The notes under the pieces: generated by a model
The model's database searches: none
What the model was told of the DNA's origin: nothing
What the model saw: the letters and a program-made list of their open reading frames with translations, nothing else
Made by a program: the position numbers and the translations under genes
From: Arcobacter sp.
GTDB taxonomy: Bacteria > Campylobacterota > Campylobacteria > Campylobacterales > Arcobacteraceae
Direction: 5' to 3'
Assembly (NCBI GenBank): GCA_003252105.1
Contig: QKDL01000092.1
Coordinates: 1-41,620 of the forward strand
DNA length: 41,620 nt
Shown here: one piece after another, positions 36,864 through 41,620 of the stretch
Layout: each line of letters opens with the position of its first letter
Numbering within the stretch: the stretch's first letter is position 1

Positions 36864-39122
36864 ACTATTCTTTCCATCTTCTTTAACTTCATACATGGCA
36901 TTATCTACTCTTGTGATTATGGAATCTTCATCATCATTTGATTGAAATTGAGTAACTCCAAAACTACAACTAATATTTTTATCAATTTCAAAATCGTAGG
37001 TATAAATAGTGTTTTTTATTTTTTCTGCAATCTCTTTTGCTCTTTTAATATCAGTATTTGGCAATATGACAATAAACTCTTCCCCACCCCATCTACCGAA
37101 ATGGTCATTCTTTCTAATTGATGTTGATACTACTTTTGATAGATTAATTAATATTTTATCTCCAATTTTATGTCCAAACTTATCATTTATTTTTTTAAAA
37201 TCATCGATATCAAAAAATATTATTGACAAGTCTTTAGAGTATTTATTTGCTCGTTCAATTTCTGAATTAATTAATAATTCTATTTTCCTTCTATTGTAAA
37301 TATCAGTTAATACATCTGTATTCACTATTTTGTGTAACTCTTGTTCTATTATTTTTCTTTTTTTAATTTCAACTTTTAATCTTCTATTTGTAATTATAAT
37401 GATTAAAATAATAACAATTAATGGAATAACAACTTTATATATCCATGAGTAATCAATTGAAGTTTGGTATATTACAGAATAATATTTATTATTTATCATT
37501 GATATATCATCTTGTGAAATAGAGGTAATTACTTTATTTAATATATTTAATAATATTGTATTATCACTATTAACTAAAAGTTTAATATTTGAAGGTTCAC
37601 CTATAGTACCTGATATTTTAATGTTAGTTAGTGAATTTTGAGTTATATGAAATGAAAGTGCAGGTAATTTGTCTATAGAAGCATATATTTTACCTTTTAA
37701 TAAATATTCTAAATTTTCTTTTATATTTGTAACTTCTACAAAATTTATATTAGGATATTTATTTTTTAAATTTTGATAATAGTCAGCAAATTTACTTATT
37801 CCTACACTTTTCCCTTCTAATTCTTGAGGACTTGATATAAATGGTTTATTATTTAATGTAGCAATTGCAATATTTATTTTTGTAATACTATCTGTTGTTT
37901 GAAGTTTTTTATCTAAATCATAATTTGCAAAAGCAAACTTAACATGGTTCTTATTTTCTTTTACTTTTTGTGTTAAAATTTGATTTTCATTTATAATCTC
38001 AAATTGAGGTTCTTTTTTTAATTTTTCATTTATTAATTTCCAATAATCTATTTCTATACCTTTTATGCCATGAGTATCTTTCATTGTAAATGGAGGAAAA
38101 TCTGTATTAGTGTATAGTTTTATATTTGTACTTTCTAGATATTTCTTTTCTTTGGTTGTGAAATTTATTTTTAATGGATTATAGATGATGTCATTAATAT
38201 TTAAGTCTTGATAATTTTTTGAAACTCCTAAAAGTAAAAAGAGTCTTTTTATCTCTTCAAGTTTATTTAAATTCAAATTTCCAAGAAGACCTTGGTCTAT
38301 CTTTGATAGTTTTTTTAAAATTTTACCTTCATATATCAATGATTCCAAAGATTTATTTTGTGTATTATATTTATTATAAATTAGTTTTGAAGTTTCATTA
38401 ATATTTTTAAAGGCATATTGCCATCCTTTTAATGTTGCTTTATACATTTTTTTAACTCTTAAAGGATATTTAATTAACTCTTCTTCTGATGTAAAGAAAA
38501 TACCTCCATAAAAATCAAAACCAAAATCACTTGGATTAAGTATATTGAAATCTATTCCTTTTTGTTTTAATATATAAGGTTCATTTGAAAGGTAACAACC
38601 CATGGCATCTGTAGTACCATTTATTAAATCTTCCAATTTAAAAGAGTGGGGAATAAATTTAATTTGACTTAATTTTATTCCTTGTGAAATTATCATGGAG
38701 TTTATTGCTGCTGCTGAGATTGCATCTGATGTTAACATCACTTTTTTATCTTTTAAATTTTTAGGTGTTTGAATATTTGAGTTTTTTAAAGATAATAGTA
38801 CCATTGGTGAGTCTTGATATATTGCTGCAAGTAAAATTATTTTTCTATTTTGTAATCTATCTATAATTAAAGAGGATTTACCTACTGCATAATCACTTTT
38901 CTTAGTTAAAACGTCATTTACTAGATTTACATTAAAATTAAACTCTTTTATATCTACATCAAGCCCTTCTTCTTTATAAAAGCCTTTTTCTTTCGCAATA
39001 TAATATCCTGCAAATTGAAATTGATGTAACCAATCAAGTTGTATTGATACCTTCTCTAAATCTTTTGCATTAAGATTTAAAACAATAAGAAAAAATAAAA
39101 ATATATATTTAAAATTAATCAT
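36849..39122 (-). CDS. NMT1/SBP-type sensor diguanylate cyclase
   Basis: This 757-residue membrane protein makes c-di-GMP. A signal peptide (about 1-19) is followed by an NMT1/THI5-like binding-protein domain (about 24-290; VSIQLDWLHQFQFAGYY, similar to thiamine-precursor binding proteins), then an SBP_bac_3-type amino-acid-binding domain (about 320-550), a single transmembrane segment (563-578), a short coiled coil and a GGDEF domain. The active motif is GGEEF (679-683), and the product-inhibition I-site is RKND (670-673). No EAL domain is present. The ligand is unknown; a pyrimidine or thiamine precursor is one option. The start codon is preceded by TATAAT at 39129-39134 with no ribosome site, so the mRNA may be leaderless. 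Confidence 0.9.
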   Translation of the reverse strand: MINFKYIFLFFLIVLNLNAKDLEKVSIQLDWLHQFQFAGYYIAKEKGFYKEEGLDVDIKEFNFNVNLVNDVLTKKSDYAVGKSSLIIDRLQNRKIILLAAIYQDSPMVLLSLKNSNIQTPKNLKDKKVMLTSDAISAAAINSMIISQGIKLSQIKFIPHSFKLEDLINGTTDAMGCYLSNEPYILKQKGIDFNILNPSDFGFDFYGGIFFTSEEELIKYPLRVKKMYKATLKGWQYAFKNINETSKLIYNKYNTQNKSLESLIYEGKILKKLSKIDQGLLGNLNLNKLEEIKRLFLLLGVSKNYQDLNINDIIYNPLKINFTTKEKKYLESTNIKLYTNTDFPPFTMKDTHGIKGIEIDYWKLINEKLKKEPQFEIINENQILTQKVKENKNHVKFAFANYDLDKKLQTTDSITKINIAIATLNNKPFISSPQELEGKSVGISKFADYYQNLKNKYPNINFVEVTNIKENLEYLLKGKIYASIDKLPALSFHITQNSLTNIKISGTIGEPSNIKLLVNSDNTILLNILNKVITSISQDDISMINNKYYSVIYQTSIDYSWIYKVVIPLIVIILIIIITNRRLKVEIKKRKIIEQELHKIVNTDVLTDIYNRRKIELLINSEIERANKYSKDLSIIFFDIDDFKKINDKFGHKIGDKILINLSKVVSTSIRKNDHFGRWGGEEFIVILPNTDIKRAKEIAEKIKNTIYTYDFEIDKNISCSFGVTQFQSNDDEDSIITRVDNAMYEVKEDGKNSVKVV

Positions 39123-39128
39123 AATAAA

Positions 39129-39134
39129 ATTATA
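39129..39134 (-). promoter_or_regulatory. -10 box directly before the cyclase start codon
   Basis: TATAAT on the minus strand ends six bases before the ATG at 39122. The expected transcription start is therefore at or next to the A of the start codon. No Shine-Dalgarno sequence is seen between them. Confidence 0.4.
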
Positions 39135-39246
39135 TCTTAATATTTATAAATTATTTCATATGAAAATTAATTTTATATAATTAAAAATATTATATAGTAA
39201 GTTTATCTTATAGTCTTGTTTAAAGTACAATCCATAATCTAAATGA

Positions 39247-39252
39247 TATAAT
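39247..39252 (+). promoter_or_regulatory. -10 box (TATAAT) of the pabA cluster
   Basis: A perfect TATAAT follows AAATGA, 42 bases before the start at 39295. A GAGG ribosome site lies at 39280-39283. Confidence 0.45.
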
Positions 39253-39294
39253 CACTGAAATTAAATAGTTTATTTATATGAGGAAATTATTAGA

Positions 39295-39864
39295 ATGATT
39301 TTAATGATTGATAATTATGATTCTTTTACTTATAATATTGTTCAATATTGTTTAGAACTAGGGGCTGATTTAAAAGTTATAAGAAATGATGAATTAACAG
39401 TAAAAGAGATTGAAGAATTAAATCCTGAAAAAATTATAATCTCTCCAGGCCCAGCAACACCTGATGATGCAGGTATATGTTTAGAAGTGATTAAATATTT
39501 TGCAGATAAAAAACCAATATTTGGAATTTGTTTGGGGCATCAAAGTATTGCTCAAGTTTTTGGAGCAGAAGTAGTTCGTGCAGAAAATATGATGCATGGA
39601 AAAACATCTAAAATCAGAGTTGTATATGATAGTGTAATATTTAATGGAATGCCAAAAGAGTTTACACAAACTAGATACCATTCATTGATTGTAAAAAAAG
39701 ATACAATTCCTGATTGTATTATTCCTACATCATATAGTTGTGATGATGATGAAATAATGTCTTTACAAATAAAAGATAAAAAAATTTATGGTGTTCAGTT
39801 TCATCCTGAATCAATTATGAGTGAACATGGCTTTACTATGATAAATAATTTCTTAAAGTTATGA
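39295..39864 (+). CDS. Glutamine amidotransferase, PabA/TrpG type
   Basis: This 189-residue class I amidotransferase supplies ammonia to anthranilate synthase or aminodeoxychorismate synthase. The catalytic triad is Cys79 in GICLGHQSIA, His170 and Glu172 in VQFHPES. MILMIDNYDSFTYNIVQY is a hallmark start. No TrpE or PabB partner lies next to it, so folate (PabA) or tryptophan (TrpG) synthesis cannot be decided; a standalone PabA is common. It overlaps the next gene by ATGA. The GAGG site is 11 bases from the start, a little long. Confidence 0.93.
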   Translation: MILMIDNYDSFTYNIVQYCLELGADLKVIRNDELTVKEIEELNPEKIIISPGPATPDDAGICLEVIKYFADKKPIFGICLGHQSIAQVFGAEVVRAENMMHGKTSKIRVVYDSVIFNGMPKEFTQTRYHSLIVKKDTIPDCIIPTSYSCDDDEIMSLQIKDKKIYGVQFHPESIMSEHGFTMINNFLKL

Positions 39865-41066
39865 GTTTAATAAAAAATAGATATAAATATTTTTTTTATT
39901 TTATTTTATTTATTGTTTTATTAGTACTTTTAATAACAGCAAATACATTAAGCATCTCTTATAAAGAGGCTTTAAATGTATTTGTGAATAACTCTTTATT
40001 ATCTTTAATAACAAACACTTCAATTTATATATTTGGGCAAAATGATATTGCATTAAGATTACCATTTATATTTTTTTATTCTTTATCTGTTTTATTGATG
40101 CATTTATCTATTCAGAACTTTTTCAAGTATGAAAAAGATAGATTTATATCTATTTTAGTATTTATGATTTTACCTGGGCTACTAAGTGCAGCATTATTAG
40201 TTAATAGTGCTATTGTTGTTACGTTTTTTACAATATTATATGTATATTATTTTAAGAAAACAGGAAAACATTCTTATTTACTTTTATGTTTATTCTTATT
40301 TATAGATAATTCTTTTGCAATATTTTTTCTAGCTTTATTCTTTTTTAGTTTAGCAAATAGAGAAAATAAGTTATTAGTGATATCATTAATATTGTTTGGA
40401 TTATCGATGAGTATATATGGTTTTGATACAGGTGGAAAACCAAAAGGATTTTTTGTTGATACTTTTGGGATATATGCTTCAATTTTTTCTCCATTGTTAT
40501 TCATTTATTTTTTATATAGTATTTATAGAATTGGTGTAAAAGGTGAAAGAACTTTAATTTGGTATATTAGCACCACTTCATTATTGTTTTCGCTAATATT
40601 TTCAATGAGGCAAAGAGTATATATAGAAGATTTTGCTCCATTTGTAGTGATATTTTTACCTTATATGGTCAGGCTTTACTTACATACGCTGAGAGTTAGA
40701 CTTCCATTATTTAGAGATAAACATAATAAATTAGCAATAATTACAATGACAGTATTATTTTTAAATGTATTCTTAACTATATATAGTAAACCTGTATATC
40801 TTTTAATTGACAATCCCCAAAAGCATTTTGCATATCAATATGATTTTGTAAAAGATATTTCAGTATTTTTGAAAAAATATTCAATAAACAATGTATCTTC
40901 TGATGATAAAAAACTATTACTTAGATTAAAGTTTTATGGAATTGAAAAAGGTGATGATTATTATATATCTACAACTCCAATGAAGAACTATTATAAAAAA
41001 ATAAGAGTAACGTATAGTGGAAAAGATATATATTCTTTATATATAAAGAAAATGAGATATGAATAA
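39861..41066 (+). CDS. Polytopic membrane protein, GT39/ArnT-like
   Basis: This 401-residue protein has about nine or ten predicted membrane helices and a C-terminal soluble tail (about 320-401). The segment NSLLSLITNTSIYIFGQNDIALRLPFIFFYSLSVLLMHL looks like the periplasmic-loop to helix junction of GT-C (ArnT/PMT, GT39) glycosyltransferases, in which a catalytic acidic residue normally sits near the first loop; I see no clear DE pair here. Function is therefore uncertain. It starts by ATGA overlap with the amidotransferase and overlaps the next pseudopilin gene by eight bases, so the three are probably one operon. A lipid-linked sugar transferase is only a guess. Confidence 0.6.
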   Translation: MSLIKNRYKYFFYFILFIVLLVLLITANTLSISYKEALNVFVNNSLLSLITNTSIYIFGQNDIALRLPFIFFYSLSVLLMHLSIQNFFKYEKDRFISILVFMILPGLLSAALLVNSAIVVTFFTILYVYYFKKTGKHSYLLLCLFLFIDNSFAIFFLALFFFSLANRENKLLVISLILFGLSMSIYGFDTGGKPKGFFVDTFGIYASIFSPLLFIYFLYSIYRIGVKGERTLIWYISTTSLLFSLIFSMRQRVYIEDFAPFVVIFLPYMVRLYLHTLRVRLPLFRDKHNKLAIITMTVLFLNVFLTIYSKPVYLLIDNPQKHFAYQYDFVKDISVFLKKYSINNVSSDDKKLLLRLKFYGIEKGDDYYISTTPMKNYYKKIRVTYSGKDIYSLYIKKMRYE

Positions 41067-41620
41067 AAAAGGATTTAGCCTTTTAGAAATCTTATTTATA
41101 ATACTATTACTTTTAATTATTACTGCATATATAAATTTAAATCAACCAATAAACAAACTAGACTTAGCTACAAAGAGATTAGCTTTGTATTTAAAAGAAA
41201 CTAGATATATGGCATTAATTGATGATAAATATGATCATGAAGATCAATTATGGCATAAAATGAGATGGACATTAAAGTTTTTTAGATGTGATAAAAACAT
41301 TGGAGGAATATATTATATAATATATACTGATAAAAATAAAAAAGGTCATCCTAATGTTGACGAAGCATTAGATGATCCACTTACAAAAAGAAAAATATAT
41401 ACAACTAATCAATGTAATGAAAGATCAAATTATTCCAAATATATATTATTAACAAAAGAGTTTGATATCGTAGATGTAGATATATCTTGTAACAAAACAT
41501 CTGGATTAGGGCAAATATCATTTGGAAGAGAAGGGAGAGTATATTCAAAAGTTAGTTCAAATGAGGGGGAATTTTATGAATATGAGATAGAGAAGGAATG
41601 TAAAATAAAATTAATAGATA
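41059..41620 (+). CDS. Pseudopilin-like prepilin, partial at window end
   Basis: An open frame begins with ATG at 41059, eight bases inside the preceding gene, and stays open to the window edge (at least 187 codons). The N-terminus MNKKGFSLLEILFII is a class III prepilin signal: cleavage would follow the Gly of KKG and leave FSLLE with Glu at position 5, then a hydrophobic helix (about residues 6-25). The rest is hydrophilic, with four cysteines (around 77, 117, 143 and 183) that could form two disulphides. It is likely a minor type IV pilin or type II secretion pseudopilin. The true end is beyond the window. Confidence 0.85.
   Translation, partial: MNKKGFSLLEILFIILLLLIITAYINLNQPINKLDLATKRLALYLKETRYMALIDDKYDHEDQLWHKMRWTLKFFRCDKNIGGIYYIIYTDKNKKGHPNVDEALDDPLTKRKIYTTNQCNERSNYSKYILLTKEFDIVDVDISCNKTSGLGQISFGREGRVYSKVSSNEGEFYEYEIEKECKIKLID

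Noticed and set aside
1-41620. tRNA, rRNA, CRISPR repeats, insertion sequences or attachment sites
   Set aside because: No cloverleaf, conserved rRNA sequence, spaced direct repeats, transposase or integrase frame was seen on either strand.

Overview
The window is AT-rich and densely coded, and it looks chromosomal. Gene content and sequence motifs point to Campylobacterota of the Arcobacter group. The evidence is a Wolinella-type fumarate reductase, the dynamin-like pair next to frdCAB as in Campylobacter jejuni, a UbiD-family menaquinone decarboxylase, and a sensor kinase with the HQWRQPL H-box. The species assignment is inference. I see no rRNA, tRNA, CRISPR array, insertion sequence or prophage gene.

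Layout from left to right. Positions 19-2285 (+) hold a FIST-domain sensor overlapping a histidine kinase. Positions 2287-3503 (-) hold a phytanoyl-CoA dioxygenase-like enzyme and a small four-helix membrane protein. The latter has a good FNR/CRP-type site and a -10 box upstream. Positions 3587-5637 (-) hold sucD and sucC. A divergent gene at 5980-7326 (+) encodes a beta-CASP metallo-beta-lactamase RNase-like protein. Positions 7349-10426 (-) hold an acetolactate synthase-like ThDP enzyme followed by an aldehyde dehydrogenase. Positions 10804-18841 (-) read frdC-frdA-frdB-dlp1-dlp2, with a hairpin terminator between frdB and dlp1. Positions 19177-33660 (-) are a complete 13-gene Complex I operon (nuoA, B, CD, E, F, G, H, I, J, K, L, M, N) with citrate synthase (gltA) inserted between nuoF and nuoG. 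Positions 33792-34940 (-) encode a MalY/PatB-type C-S lyase. Positions 35024-36838 (+) encode the menaquinone decarboxylase. Positions 36849-39122 (-) encode a diguanylate cyclase with two periplasmic binding-protein domains. Positions 39295-41620 (+) hold overlapping pabA/trpG, a membrane glycosyltransferase-like gene and a pseudopilin-like gene that runs off the end.

The central theme is TCA cycle plus respiration. GltA, SucCD and FrdCAB supply or consume TCA intermediates. Nuo oxidises NADH and reduces menaquinone, Frd exchanges electrons between menaquinone and the succinate/fumarate couple, and the UbiD-type enzyme helps make menaquinone. The N-module genes nuoE and nuoF are present, so this Complex I should use NADH directly, unlike the enzyme of Campylobacter and Helicobacter.

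The most unusual points are gltA inside the nuo operon, the NuoC-NuoD fusion, a short NuoG and a long NuoH, the frd-linked dynamin pair, the thiamine-precursor-type binding domain joined to a GGEEF cyclase that may be read from a leaderless mRNA, and several palindromes in promoter regions. I found nothing that I can call an entirely new system.
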